From Agilicoccus flavus (GTDB lineage: Bacteria; Actinomycetota; Actinomycetes; Actinomycetales; Dermatophilaceae), in assembly GCF_014857905.1 (NCBI RefSeq), contig NZ_JACYXE010000003.1:248001-312000 (forward strand): 64,000 nt of DNA, given 5' to 3'. Below the pieces are notes generated by a model. It saw only the letters and a program-made list of their open reading frames with translations. It was not told the DNA's origin and made no database searches. The position numbers were made by a program, and so were the translations under genes. Positions 17,847 to 29,049 of the stretch are shown piece after piece (position 1 is the first letter of the stretch; each line of letters begins with the position of its first letter).

Positions 17847-18914
17847 ATGGCCTCCGACGCGGTGACGCTGACCATCCCCGGCCCCGGCGACGTCGAACGC
17901 GTCGTCAAGCTGAGCAATCCCGACAAGCCGGTGTGGCCCGCCGTCGACGGCGCCGACCCGGTGACCAAGCGCGACCTCGTCGACTACCTGCTCGCCGTGG
18001 CCGACCCGTTCCTGGCCGCCGTGGGGGACCGTCCCGTGACCCTGCAGCGTTTCCGCGGGGGCGTGACCGGCGAGGAGTTCTACTCCAAGAACCCGCCCAA
18101 GGGCACCCCGGCGTGGTTCCGCACCGTCGAGTGCACCTACCCCTCGGGGCGGCGGCACCCCCAGCTCGTCGTCGACGAGATCGCCTCGGCGGTCTGGGCG
18201 GCCCAGATGAGCACGGTGACGTTCCACCCGTGGCCCGTGCGCGCCGACGACAACGACCTCGTCGACGAGCTGCGCATCGACCTCGACCCCCACACCGGCC
18301 GCGGCTTCGGCGACGTCGTCACCGTCGCGCACGCCCTGCGGGAGCTGTTGGGCGAGGTGGGTCTGGTCGCCTGGGCCAAGACGTCCGGCAACCGCGGCGT
18401 GCACGTCTACTCCCGGTTGCGCCGCACGCACGAGTTCCTCGACGTGCGGCACGCCGTCATCGGCATCGCCCGCGAGCTGGAGCGGCGGATGCCGGAGCTC
18501 GTGACGACGGCGTGGTGGAAGGAGGAGCGCGGCGCCCGCGTGTTCGTCGACTACAACCAGGCCAACCGCGACCGGACGATCGCCTCCGCGTACAGCCCGC
18601 GCCCGCTGCCCGATGCGCCGGTGTCGATGCCGGTGACCTGGGAGGAGCTCGACGACGTCGCCCCGCGCGACTTCACGATCCGGTCCGCGCCCGCCCGGCT
18701 CGCCGAGCGCGGCGACGCGTGGGCGGGCCTCGACGACGCCGCCGGCGACATCGCCGCGGCCCTGCGCCTGTGGGAGGCCGACCTCGACCGCGGCCTCGGG
18801 GAGCTCGCCTTCCCGCCCGACTACCCCAAGATGCCCGGCGAGCCGCCGCGCGTGCAGCCGAGCAAGAAGGTCGCGGCCCACTGGCCGGCCGCGCAGGAGC
18901 GCGATCCCGACTGA
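17847..18914 (+). CDS. LigD-type polymerase/primase domain protein
   Basis: 355 aa. Stand-alone version of the LigD polymerase domain, which extends DNA ends with ribonucleotides during bacterial non-homologous end joining. It contains KLSNPDKPVWP, the metal-binding DELRIDLDP (DxD), the TSGNRGVHVY template loop and a VFVDYNQANRDRT third-Asp motif. No ligase or phosphoesterase domain is attached. A LigC-type ligase lies 1.1 kb downstream on the other strand, with phhA between. No Ku gene is present in the window. Confidence 0.92.
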   Translation: MASDAVTLTIPGPGDVERVVKLSNPDKPVWPAVDGADPVTKRDLVDYLLAVADPFLAAVGDRPVTLQRFRGGVTGEEFYSKNPPKGTPAWFRTVECTYPSGRRHPQLVVDEIASAVWAAQMSTVTFHPWPVRADDNDLVDELRIDLDPHTGRGFGDVVTVAHALRELLGEVGLVAWAKTSGNRGVHVYSRLRRTHEFLDVRHAVIGIARELERRMPELVTTAWWKEERGARVFVDYNQANRDRTIASAYSPRPLPDAPVSMPVTWEELDDVAPRDFTIRSAPARLAERGDAWAGLDDAAGDIAAALRLWEADLDRGLGELAFPPDYPKMPGEPPRVQPSKKVAAHWPAAQERDPD

Positions 18915-19077
18915 GCCGAGGAGCGATGTCGGCTGGGCAAGTATGTCGCGCTCGCTCGCGAATTGTGGGCAAGGTGTACAAGATCGTGGCGCCCCACCTC
19001 ACGGGATCGGTCCGAGTGGTCAGGCCCGACCTTCGCTCTTGGCAGGGGGTCGTCCCGGTGGTCTCCTGAGGCCATGC

Positions 19078-19098
19078 GGTCGCCGCGATCCGGCGACC
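19078..19098 (+). other. Stem-loop in the phhA leader
   Basis: Perfect 8-bp stem (19078-19085 with 19091-19098), 5-nt loop, 28 nt before the phhA start codon. It could be an RNA structure in the leader or a DNA-binding dyad; the sequence does not decide. Confidence 0.35.
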
Positions 19099-19126
19099 AC
19101 CACAACGACGTGGAGGGAGCACCACC

Positions 19127-20023
19127 GTGTTCGACGAGGGCCAGTTGTACTCACCCGTGAGCCGCGGCGACGACGGGGGTGTGCGCGTCCACCTCGACCC
19201 GTCGCACCCCGGCGCCGCCGACGAGGCGTACCTGCGGCGCCGCAACGAGATCGCGGCCGCCGCCCTGGACTGGCGCGAGGGGCAGCCGCTCCCGCACATC
19301 GACTACACCGACGCCGAGAACGAGGTGTGGGCCACCGTGAGCCGCGCGCTCGCGCCGAAGCACGAGCGCCACGCCCACCCCGAGTACCTCGCCGCCAAGC
19401 GGGCGCTCGGTCTGCCGACGGAGTACGTCCCCACCCTCGACGAGGTGAGCGACCGCATCGGCCCGCTCACCGGGTGGTCCTACATCGCCGCGCCGGGCCT
19501 CGTGGCGCTCCGGCAGTTCTACGGGGCCCTCGGGCGACGCGTCTTCCACTCGACGCAGTACCTGCGTCACCCGAGCCGGCCGCTCTACACCCCCGAGCCC
19601 GACATCATCCACGAGGTCATCGGGCACGCGAACCAGCTCGCGAGCCCGCGGTTCGCGGCGATCACCCGGGCCGCCGGCGAGGCCTCGCTGCGCCTGGAGG
19701 ACGAGTCGGCGATGAAGTTCGTCGCCGACGTGTTCTGGTTCTCGATGGAGTTCGGCGTCATGTACGACGGGCCGGAGCTCAAGGCCTACGGCGCCGGCAT
19801 CCTCTCGAGCTACGGCGAGATGGACGAATTCGCGCACATGGAGATCCGCCCCCTGGACCTGCTCGACATGGGCACCCTCAACTACGACATCACCGCCTAC
19901 CAGCCCGTCCTCTTCGCCGCGCGCGACGTTGCCGAGCTGGAGGACGTCGTCGGCCACTTCTTCGCGACGTGCAGCGACGACTCCATCGCCGCCCTGCGAA
20001 CCCAGGCGCCGCTGACCGTGTGA
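19127..20023 (+). CDS. phhA: Phenylalanine 4-monooxygenase
   Basis: 298 aa. Non-heme iron, pterin-dependent enzyme that hydroxylates phenylalanine to tyrosine. PDIIHEVIGHANQ gives iron ligands H162 and H167, and FWFSMEFGV supplies E208, completing the 2-His-1-carboxylate facial triad. The GTG at 19127 follows GGAGGGAG. It lies alone between the two DNA end-joining genes, convergent with the ligase by 16 bp. A pterin recycling enzyme is not visible in the window. Confidence 0.95.
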   Translation: MFDEGQLYSPVSRGDDGGVRVHLDPSHPGAADEAYLRRRNEIAAAALDWREGQPLPHIDYTDAENEVWATVSRALAPKHERHAHPEYLAAKRALGLPTEYVPTLDEVSDRIGPLTGWSYIAAPGLVALRQFYGALGRRVFHSTQYLRHPSRPLYTPEPDIIHEVIGHANQLASPRFAAITRAAGEASLRLEDESAMKFVADVFWFSMEFGVMYDGPELKAYGAGILSSYGEMDEFAHMEIRPLDLLDMGTLNYDITAYQPVLFAARDVAELEDVVGHFFATCSDDSIAALRTQAPLTV

Positions 20024-20039
20024 GGCGCGGTGCCCGCCC

Positions 20040-21110
20040 TCAGCCGGCGGTGAACACCTCGCCGAGGTCGTAGGCGGGGGCGCGGTCGATCTGGGCGAGC
20101 GTGCACGACGTCGGCTCGCGGTCGGGGCGCCAGCGCAGGAACGTCACGGCGTGCCGGAAGCGGTGGCCCTCGAGCTGGTCGAAGGCCACCTCGACGACCC
20201 GCTCGGGCCGCAGCGGCACGAACGAGACGTCGCTGTTGGAGGAGAAGCGGGACCGGTCGGTCGCGGCCGCCTCGATCTGCCCGTCGGCGTCCCGGCGCAC
20301 GAGGGGTTCGAGGTCGTCGACCAGCTCGAGGCGCCGCTTCGCCGTGAAGGCCGCGATGCCGCCGACGTTGAAGAGCCGCCCGTCCTCGTAGAGGCCGAGG
20401 AGGAGCGACCCGACCCCCTGGCCGGACTTGTGCACGCGGTACCCGACGACCACTGCCTCCGCGGTGCGCTTGTGCTTGATCTTGAGCATGGCGCGCCGGC
20501 CGGGCTCGTAGACGCCGTCGAGGGGCTTGGCCACGACCCCGTCCAGGCCCGCCCCCTCGAACCGCTCGAACCAGTCGGTGGCGACGTCGGGGTCGAGGGT
20601 CGTCGCGGTGAGATGCACCCCGCTCCCGGCGGGCACGTCCGCGAAGACCTCCTCGAGGCGAGCCCGGCGCTCGCGGAACGGACGGTCCAGCAGGGTGTCG
20701 TCCCCGAGGGCGAGCAGGTCGAACGCGACGATCTCGGCGGGCGTCTCGCGGCTCAGCTTCTCGACCCGGCTCGCGGCGGGGTGGATGCGTTGGCTCAGGG
20801 CGTCCCAGTCGAGGCGTTCGGCCCCGGCCGAACCCGAGCGCACGACGATCTCGACGTCGACCGCGCACCGGCTCGGGAGGGTCGCCCGCACGGCGTCGAC
20901 GACCTCGGGGAAGTAGCGCGTCAGGGGCTTCGATCCGCGGCTCGCGAGCTCGACGTCGTCGCCGTCGCGCAGGACGACGCAGCGGAACCCGTCCCACTTC
21001 GGCTCGTAGGACAGGCCGCCGGGCACCGAGTCGGCGGCGGGCACGGCGGCGACCGCCTTGGCGAGCATCGGCGTGAACGGCAGCTCCAGGGGCAGGGTCA
21101 TGGGCGTCAT
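20040..21110 (-). CDS. ligC: ATP-dependent DNA ligase, LigC type
   Basis: 356 aa. Adenylating ligase with the catalytic Lys38 in YEPKWDGFR, SRGSKPLTRYFPEV, VDVEIVV, FDLLALG, GLDGVVAKPLDG and MLKIKHKRTAEAVV motifs, then an OB-fold domain. Length and C-terminus match LigC, a stand-alone ligase proposed to act in base excision repair with a stand-alone LigD-like polymerase. ATG 21110 or 21101 could be the start. The neighbouring LigD-type polymerase supports the pairing. Confidence 0.93.
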   Translation of the reverse strand: MTPMTLPLELPFTPMLAKAVAAVPAADSVPGGLSYEPKWDGFRCVVLRDGDDVELASRGSKPLTRYFPEVVDAVRATLPSRCAVDVEIVVRSGSAGAERLDWDALSQRIHPAASRVEKLSRETPAEIVAFDLLALGDDTLLDRPFRERRARLEEVFADVPAGSGVHLTATTLDPDVATDWFERFEGAGLDGVVAKPLDGVYEPGRRAMLKIKHKRTAEAVVVGYRVHKSGQGVGSLLLGLYEDGRLFNVGGIAAFTAKRRLELVDDLEPLVRRDADGQIEAAATDRSRFSSNSDVSFVPLRPERVVEVAFDQLEGHRFRHAVTFLRWRPDREPTSCTLAQIDRAPAYDLGEVFTAG

Positions 21111-21258
21111 TCTCGCGCGCCGTGGCGACCCCGGCGCGGCGTCGGGGGGTCGCGGAGGTCGTGGCCAGTCTCGGAGAGTCGTGGAGGGTCGGCGAGGCCG
21201 CGGCGGGTCGCGGTGGGTCGTCGCGGGCCCGTCGGGGGCCGTCTGGGAGACTGCGGGG

Positions 21259-22509
21259 GTGTCCGCACGTCGACCGCTGGCCCGCAGGGTGGCGCTCGTC
21301 GCCGCCGGAACAGCCGGGGGGCTCAGCGCGGCCTCCGCGGCCGGCTCCCTCGGCGCCGCGTCCTACTTCGCGCGCGTCCTGCTCACGCCCGAGCGCGACC
21401 GCCCCGACAACGTGACGATCCTCGCGATCACCGACGACACGATCACCTTCGACGTCACCGAGGACTCGGTGTGCCCGGGCTGGTACGGGCTCTGGTTCGA
21501 CCAGGGCGCCGGCCACCTGCGGGTCGGCGACATCCTCGAGCTCGACGAGACGGCGGGTCGGGTGACGCGCGAGCTGCAGGGCGTCGACCTGCGCACCCCC
21601 ACCCCCGGCCCGGCGCGCTGGGACGGCTACTACTACGGGGACCGGCCCGACGTGAGCCTGGGCCTGCCGACGACCGACGTCGCCCTGCCGGGGGAGGTCG
21701 GCGACCTGCCGGCCTGGCTCGTGCCCGGGGGCGGCCCGAACGACGACTGCGACGGCGACGGCGACGGGCATGACGACGGCGGCGGCGACGGAGACGGGCG
21801 CGCGGTGGGCGGGGCCGGCGGCCGGTGGGCCGTCCTCGTCCACGGCCGCGGCGCGACCCGTCACGAATGCCTGCGGGCCGTCCCGACGCTGCACGCGCTC
21901 GGCATCACCGCCCTCGTGCCCACCTACCGCAACGACCCGCAGGGCCCGCCCAGCCCCGACGGCAAGTACAACCTCGGGTTGTCCGAGTGGCGCGACATCG
22001 AGGCCGCGATCCGGTACGCCCTCCAGCAGGGCGCCCGCGACGTCGTGCTGCTCGGCTGGTCGATGGGGGGCGCGATCGTCCTGCAGACCCTCGACCGCTC
22101 CGAGCTGTCGCGCTACGTGCGCGCCGTCGTCCTCGACGCGCCGGTCATCGACTGGGGGGACGTCATCGCCCACCAGGCGCGGCTGCGACGCCTCCCGCGC
22201 TGGCTCGCCCTGCTCGCGCAGACGATGCTCGGGGCGCGCTGGTCGCAGCGGCTCGTCGGGCTGACCGAGGTCCTGGACGTCGCCCGCACGAACTGGCAGC
22301 ACCGCGCCGACGAGATCCGGCACGACATCCTGCTCATCCATTCCCGCGACGACACCTTCGTTCCCGTCGGGCCCTCCCGAGAGCTCGCGCGCCGCCGGCC
22401 CGACCGGGTCCGCTTCGAGGAGTGGTCGGTCGCCCGGCACGTCCGAGAGTGGAACGTCGACCGGGACCGCTGGGAGCGCGTCGTCGCCGACTACCTGCGG
22501 GGCCTCTGA
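21259..22509 (+). CDS. Membrane-anchored alpha/beta hydrolase
   Basis: 416 aa. An N-terminal hydrophobic segment (residues 8-35) suggests a membrane anchor or signal. The hydrolase core has HGRGATRHE (oxyanion loop), GWSMGGAIV with the nucleophile Ser, DDTFVPV with the Asp, and RHVREWN with the His. Between N-domain and core there is a pure Asp/Gly stretch coded by GACGGC-like repeats near 21740-21805. Substrate unknown. The GTG at 21259 is chosen as the first start that gives the hydrophobic N-terminus. Confidence 0.8.
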   Translation: MSARRPLARRVALVAAGTAGGLSAASAAGSLGAASYFARVLLTPERDRPDNVTILAITDDTITFDVTEDSVCPGWYGLWFDQGAGHLRVGDILELDETAGRVTRELQGVDLRTPTPGPARWDGYYYGDRPDVSLGLPTTDVALPGEVGDLPAWLVPGGGPNDDCDGDGDGHDDGGGDGDGRAVGGAGGRWAVLVHGRGATRHECLRAVPTLHALGITALVPTYRNDPQGPPSPDGKYNLGLSEWRDIEAAIRYALQQGARDVVLLGWSMGGAIVLQTLDRSELSRYVRAVVLDAPVIDWGDVIAHQARLRRLPRWLALLAQTMLGARWSQRLVGLTEVLDVARTNWQHRADEIRHDILLIHSRDDTFVPVGPSRELARRRPDRVRFEEWSVARHVREWNVDRDRWERVVADYLRGL

Positions 22510-22596
22510 CCTCCTGCGGGCCCCGCCGCGGCGCTCGGGACACGTCCGGGCCCGACCCGGCTCCACGTGGCCGGTCGCGATGTCATGATGACCCGC

Positions 22597-23466
22597 ATGG
22601 CCCCCTCCAGCACCGGCTCCGCGACGCCGTTCACCGACGCCCTCATGGTCCGCGAGGGCTTCGCCCTCGCACACGTCGACCCGAGATCGACCCCCGCGCT
22701 CGGGGGGAAGAAGGGCGGAATCAAGAAGGACGGCGAGAAACTCATGGCGGCAGGCGCCGACGAGTTGAGCTCCCTCCAGGAGCGGCTCTACGCGCAGGCC
22801 AAGGGGGGCGGTCAGGAACGCCTCCTGCTCGTCGTCCAGGGCATGGACACGTCCGGCAAGGGCGGGATCATGCGCCACGTCGTCGGTCTCGTCGACCCGC
22901 AGGGGGTGTCGATCACGGCCTTCAAGGCACCGACGACGGTCGAACGCCGGCACCCGTTCCTCTGGCGCATCCGGCCCCGCCTGCCCGGGCCCGGGATGAT
23001 CGGGGTCTTCGACCGGTCTCACTACGAGGACGTGCTCATCGCCCGGGTCCGCAACCTCGTGCCGTCGTCGACGTGGGCGCGCCGCTACGGGCAGATCAAC
23101 ACGTTCGAGAAGACGACCGCCGCGGGCGGCACGACCATCGTCAAGGTCATGCTGCACATCTCGAAGAAGGAGCAGGGCGAGCGCCTCGCCGAGCGTCTCG
23201 ACCGCCCCGACAAGTACTGGAAGTACAACCCCGGCGACGTCGACGAGCGCGCCCTGTGGGACGACTACCAGGTCGCCTACGAGGCCGCCCTGACGCGGAC
23301 CTCGACCGCGCACGCGCCCTGGTTCGTCGTGCCCGCCGACCGGAAGTGGTACGCGCGTCTCGCCGTCCAGCAGCTCCTGCTCGAACACCTGCGCGCCCTC
23401 GACCCGCAGTGGCCCCCGGCGGACTTCGACGTGGAGGCCGAGAAGAAGCGGCTCGCCGAGAGCTGA
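22597..23466 (+). CDS. ppk2: Polyphosphate kinase 2 family protein
   Basis: 289 aa. Transfers phosphate between polyphosphate and nucleotides. Walker A is GMDTSGKGG (residues 82-90), Walker B VFDRSHYEDV (138-147), and the lid region TFEKTTAAGGTT follows. One PPK2 domain is present. The nucleotide preference (AMP, ADP or GDP) cannot be decided from what is visible. ATG 22597 is the chosen start; other in-frame starts lie at 22567-22588. A strong hairpin follows. Confidence 0.9.
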   Translation: MAPSSTGSATPFTDALMVREGFALAHVDPRSTPALGGKKGGIKKDGEKLMAAGADELSSLQERLYAQAKGGGQERLLLVVQGMDTSGKGGIMRHVVGLVDPQGVSITAFKAPTTVERRHPFLWRIRPRLPGPGMIGVFDRSHYEDVLIARVRNLVPSSTWARRYGQINTFEKTTAAGGTTIVKVMLHISKKEQGERLAERLDRPDKYWKYNPGDVDERALWDDYQVAYEAALTRTSTAHAPWFVVPADRKWYARLAVQQLLLEHLRALDPQWPPADFDVEAEKKRLAES

Positions 23467-23540
23467 CCCGACCCACCGGGTCAGCGCCTCGGGTCGGCCG
23501 GAGCGCGCGTGGACCGATCGGTCCACGGATGAGGGCCACG

Positions 23541-23580
23541 GATGAGGGCCGGGGGCGTGTCCACGTCCCCGGCCCTCATC
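23541..23580. terminator. Hairpin between ppk2 and glgX
   Basis: Perfect 14-bp stem (23541-23554, 23567-23580) with a 12-nt loop that can itself pair. It lies 74 bp after ppk2 and 8 bp after the glgX stop, so it likely serves both convergent genes. The left arm is part of a direct duplication (CACGGATGAGGGC). Confidence 0.8.
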
Positions 23581-23588
23581 GTTCCTGC

Positions 23589-26003
<2,415 letters not shown>

Positions 26004-26047
26004 AGATCCCTTTCGTCTGCACGGCTCGGTTTCGACGCGTGCGTGAG

Positions 26048-26067
26048 GGCCGGACGTCGTTCCGGCC
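26048..26067 (-). other. Stem-loop in the glgX leader
   Basis: Perfect 7-bp stem (26048-26054 with 26061-26067), 6-nt loop, 44 nt upstream of the glgX ATG and downstream of the putative -10. May affect translation initiation. Confidence 0.3.
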
Positions 26068-26163
26068 CCGTCCGAGCGTAGCGGGGCCCGGGTCGACCGC
26101 CGATCACCGGCGGAGGCGGGCGGTGTTCGCGCGGGGACCGTTTCGGCCCCCGTTCGTGCTCGG

Positions 26164-26194
26164 TTGGACTCCGGACTCGCGAATCGGTTACTGT
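26164..26194 (+). promoter_or_regulatory. Probable promoter of the tRNA cluster
   Basis: TTGGAC (26164-26169) and TACTGT (26189-26194), 19 bp apart, 60 nt upstream of tRNA-Gly. It stands out from the GC-rich surroundings. Confidence 0.5.
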
Positions 26195-26254
26195 CTTCCA
26201 GCACGCCGCAAGCGCGGCGGGCACGAGGCCCGGCCTACGGATCGGGCGTCACAT

Positions 26255-26327
26255 GCGGACGTGGCTCAGTTGGTAGAGCACAACCTTGCCAAGGTTGGGG
26301 TCGCGGGTTCGAGTCCCGTCGTCCGCT
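26255..26327 (+). tRNA. tRNA-Gly(GCC)
   Basis: 73 nt. Acceptor GCGGACG pairs with CGTCCGC. D-arm is GCTCAGTTGGTAGAGC, the anticodon loop TTGCCAA gives GCC, and the T-loop is TTCGAGT. CCA is not encoded. Confidence 0.97.
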
Positions 26328-26374
26328 CGGAGGGAAGACTCACGTGCCTTCCTCGAAGGTCGACAGATCTTCAT

Positions 26375-26445
26375 GGTGGAGTGGCCGAGAGGCGAGGCAA
26401 CGGCCTGCAAAGCCGTGTACACGGGTTCAAATCCCGTCTCCACCT
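26375..26445 (+). tRNA. tRNA-Cys(GCA)
   Basis: 71 nt. Acceptor GGTGGAG pairs with CTCCACC. The anticodon stem ACGGC/GCCGT with loop CTGCAAA gives GCA. T-loop is TTCAAAT. Second tRNA of the three-gene cluster. Confidence 0.97.
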
Positions 26446-26469
26446 CGCAGCACGAGAACAAACCCATAT

Positions 26470-26544
26470 GGGCGATTGGCGCAGTCTGGCTAGCGCGCTT
26501 CCTTGACACGGAAGAGGTCACAGGTTCAAGTCCTGTATCGCCCA
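26470..26544 (+). tRNA. tRNA-Val(GAC)
   Basis: 75 nt. Acceptor GGGCGAT pairs with ATCGCCC. The anticodon stem CTTCC/GGAAG with loop TTGACAC gives GAC. T-loop is TTCAAGT. Third gene of the cluster, with a terminator 10 nt after it. Confidence 0.97.
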
Positions 26545-26554
26545 CCGCACGCCG

Positions 26555-26583
26555 CGAGACCCCCGACACGGTCGGGGGTCTCG
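26555..26583 (+). terminator. Terminator of the tRNA cluster
   Basis: Perfect 13-bp stem (26555-26567, 26571-26583) with a 3-nt loop, directly after tRNA-Val(GAC). Confidence 0.8.
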
Positions 26584-26819
26584 TCGTGTGTCGAGGGGAA
26601 GATCCGCCAGTCGCGATGGGCGTCAAGGGGACACGCCGACCTGGTCGGCGAGGGGTGTCCGGGCCTTGCGCACGAGTTCCGAAACCCGAGCCCGTCCCGG
26701 GGCGTCGACCTCTCACGCAGGGGTCGTTCCGACCGATGGGGGAGCGGCGCCGAACCGGGGCCGGCCGATCGGCCCCACCGCCACCTCACCGCCTCGAACC
26801 ATCGAAGGGAAAGACGCCC

Positions 26820-27044
26820 ATGTCCGCGCTGGTCGCTCCGCGTCGATACAGCATCCTCATCACCCGGGTCGACCCGGGCTCCGACGCGACGACCGCGGCG
26901 GGCAGCTGGCATTCTGTCACGGCCACCAGCCTGAGCGAGGTCCTGCGCACCGTGCGTTCGGGGGCGTTCCGCGACGTCGCCGGCATCACGTTCACGCCGG
27001 GGGAGAGCCGCGTGGCCGCCGTGGAGTGCCACAGCGCGTTCTGA
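26820..27044 (+). CDS. Small protein of unknown function
   Basis: 74 aa, not recognised. It has a good ribosome site (GAAGGGA, 7 nt before ATG) and a protein-like composition: alternating hydrophobic and polar residues (RRYSILITRV, VTATSLSEVLRTV, GITFTPGESRVAAVE) suggest a small alpha/beta fold. It sits between the tRNA cluster and the convergent CapA gene. Probably a real gene, but no function can be given. Confidence 0.6.
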   Translation: MSALVAPRRYSILITRVDPGSDATTAAGSWHSVTATSLSEVLRTVRSGAFRDVAGITFTPGESRVAAVECHSAF

Positions 27045-27083
27045 GTCCGCCCCGAGGGGCCACGGGTACGCGGCGTGAGGGCC

Positions 27084-28250
27084 CTAGGGCCGGTCGAGCT
27101 TCGCGCACCCCTGGGCGGCGTCGGCGAGCCGGTCGAGCTCGCCGGCCTGCCCGGCCGGGTCGCGGGGGATGCCCGAGGGGGCGATGAGCCGCGGCACCCA
27201 CTCGCTCGCCGTGACGAGCGCGGGCGCGCCGGCGCGCTGATCGCCCGCCCGGGCCCGCTTCTCGGCGATGCGGGCGCCGTCGAGGGTGACCGTGAGCACT
27301 CCCGAGGAGCGCGAACCCGGGCTGGGGTTGTACCAGACGTAGTTCCCGAGGCCGTAGCCCACGAAGGTGCGCCCGAGCATGCCGGAGCCCTGGGGCCGAT
27401 GTGCGTGCGTCCCCACGACGACGTCCGCGCCGTCCTGCGACAGATTCCGGGCGAGGGCGCGCTGCCGCTCGTTCGGGCAGGTCGTGCCCTCGGTGCCCCA
27501 GTGCAGGTAGGCGACGACGACGTCGTGGCTCGCCACCGCGGCGCGGGTGGCGGCGCGGAGCCGTTCGTCGTCCAGCGCGGTCGCCACCCCGGGGGAGTCC
27601 GCGTCCGCCGCCCAGTTGCGGGCCGTCTCCTCCTCGATCGCTGTCGCGGCCACCACCCCCACCCTCACCCCCTTGACGTCGACCGTGGCGGGTGCGAACG
27701 CCTGCTTCTCGTCCGCCCCGAACCCGACGACCGGCACGGGGGAGTCGGCGATCGCCGCGAGCGTCTCCCGCACGCCGGAACGGCCGTAGTCGGCGGCGTG
27801 GTTGTTCGCCATGGACAACACGTCGATCCCGGCGGTCTTCAGCACCGTCAGGGCCTTCGGCGGGGCGCGGAAGGTGAACCGCTTGGCCTCCGGACGGCCC
27901 TCCGTCGCGATCGCCGTCTCGAGGTTGGCGACGGCGAGGTCGGCCGCGGCGAGCTGTGGGAGCCGATCGGCCCACTCCGAGTCCGGGTCGTCCAGGCGCG
28001 GCTCGAGCTGCCGCGCGAAGTGGATGTCCCCAGCGAAGGCGAGGGAGATGTCCGGCACGCTCGTCGGCGTCTGGCTCGCGGACGCCGGGTCGGACGGCGT
28101 GGGCGTCCCGGGCGCGGACGCCCCGGAGGGGCTCACGCCCGGGGATGCCTGCGGGGCAGGCGGATCGGCGGCGCAGGACGTGAGACCGATGAGGGCGGCG
28201 GCCAGCGCGGCCGCAACGGCGGGACGACCCGCGGAGCGCGACATGCGCAC
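27084..28250 (-). CDS. CapA-family lipoprotein (poly-gamma-glutamate capsule type)
   Basis: 388 aa. Signal peptide ends in a lipobox with Cys26 (GLTSC), followed by a Ser/Pro/Thr-rich linker to about residue 65. The CapA metallophosphatase-like domain follows: FAGDIHFAR, VANLETAIA, MANNHAADYG, YLHWGTEG and GTHAHRPQG carry the conserved metal-binding Asp, Asn and His residues. No capB/capC genes adjoin, so a capsule role is not supported. Probably an extracellular enzyme acting on the cell envelope. ATG 28250 or 28244. Confidence 0.88.
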   Translation of the reverse strand: MRMSRSAGRPAVAAALAAALIGLTSCAADPPAPQASPGVSPSGASAPGTPTPSDPASASQTPTSVPDISLAFAGDIHFARQLEPRLDDPDSEWADRLPQLAAADLAVANLETAIATEGRPEAKRFTFRAPPKALTVLKTAGIDVLSMANNHAADYGRSGVRETLAAIADSPVPVVGFGADEKQAFAPATVDVKGVRVGVVAATAIEEETARNWAADADSPGVATALDDERLRAATRAAVASHDVVVAYLHWGTEGTTCPNERQRALARNLSQDGADVVVGTHAHRPQGSGMLGRTFVGYGLGNYVWYNPSPGSRSSGVLTVTLDGARIAEKRARAGDQRAGAPALVTASEWVPRLIAPSGIPRDPAGQAGELDRLADAAQGCAKLDRP

Positions 28251-28414
28251 AGGCTAGGGGCGCGGCCGCGACGGACGCGGGAACGCGGGCGCGGCTCGCC
28301 GCGTTCAGCGACGATGAACGGGGTGGCCCGGCAGGGGCGAGGCCGGGCCGGCACGCCGGTCGGGCGTCGACGTTCTGTGCGCCGGGGCGCGATCACGAGG
28401 GCGAGAGGGAGGCG

Positions 28415-28888
28415 ATGGACACGACACGGCAGCGGGACGCCCGCGGGCGTCGACCGGCGGAGCCCGTCGCCGACACCGCGTCGCACCGGTCGCGGCGCGA
28501 CTGGGCGTGGCGCCGGCGCATCCGGGAGAACGCCCGGCTGTACCACGCCTATCGGTGGGGGATCGCGGCGCTCGGGGCGGTCATCGTCGTCACCGGTCTG
28601 GTCCTCGTGCCGCTCCCGGGCCCGGGGTGGCTCATCGTCTTCCTCGGTGTCGCCGTCTGGGCCTCCGAGTTCGCCTGGGCCCACCGCCTGCACGGCTGGG
28701 GGCGGGAGCGGCTGCGCGGCTGGGAGGCCTACGTCCGCCGCGCCTCCTGGGCGATCCGGCTCGCGCTGCTCGCGACGACGAGCCTCGCCGTGGGGGTGTT
28801 CTTCTGGTGCTTCTTCAAGCTCATCGGCCTGCCCGGCTGGCTCCCGCCGGAGGTGTCCACGCCGCTGCGGATCTACTTGGGGCTCTGA
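28415..28888 (+). CDS. PGPGW-family (TIGR02611) membrane protein
   Basis: 157 aa. Two hydrophobic segments near residues 48-80, with the signature VPLPGPGWLIVFLGVA, and a third near 112-135. The N-terminus is basic and cytosolic. Family of unknown function widespread in actinobacteria. No operon partner is evident. Confidence 0.85.
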   Translation: MDTTRQRDARGRRPAEPVADTASHRSRRDWAWRRRIRENARLYHAYRWGIAALGAVIVVTGLVLVPLPGPGWLIVFLGVAVWASEFAWAHRLHGWGRERLRGWEAYVRRASWAIRLALLATTSLAVGVFFWCFFKLIGLPGWLPPEVSTPLRIYLGL

Positions 28889-28998
28889 TCGAGGTGCGCC
28901 CTCGGCGGGCCGTGACCCGTCAGTGCCCGGCGCGGCGCGGCGGCCGCGTCCGCACGGAGCGCGGGTTCTCGGATTCGCTCGCACACCCCCCGACCCGC

Positions 28999-29004
28999 TA
29001 ACAT
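28999..29004 (+). promoter_or_regulatory. Possible -10 element for tRNA-Val(CAC)
   Basis: TAACAT, 45 nt upstream of the tRNA. The -35 is weak (TTCGCT, 19 bp further up). Confidence 0.35.
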
Positions 29005-29049
29005 CGGATCCCGTTGCACATGAGCGCGTCTCTCGACGGGCTCTGCTGC

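Noticed and set aside
18926-19069. 47-codon ORF between the LigD polymerase gene and phhA
   Set aside because: The Shine-Dalgarno-like GAGGAG is only 2 nt from the ATG, no similarity is recognisable, and it lies in the phhA leader.
19897-23526. 1209-codon minus-strand open frame
   Set aside because: It is an antisense shadow crossing phhA, ligC, the hydrolase and ppk2, each of which has clear motifs in its own frame.
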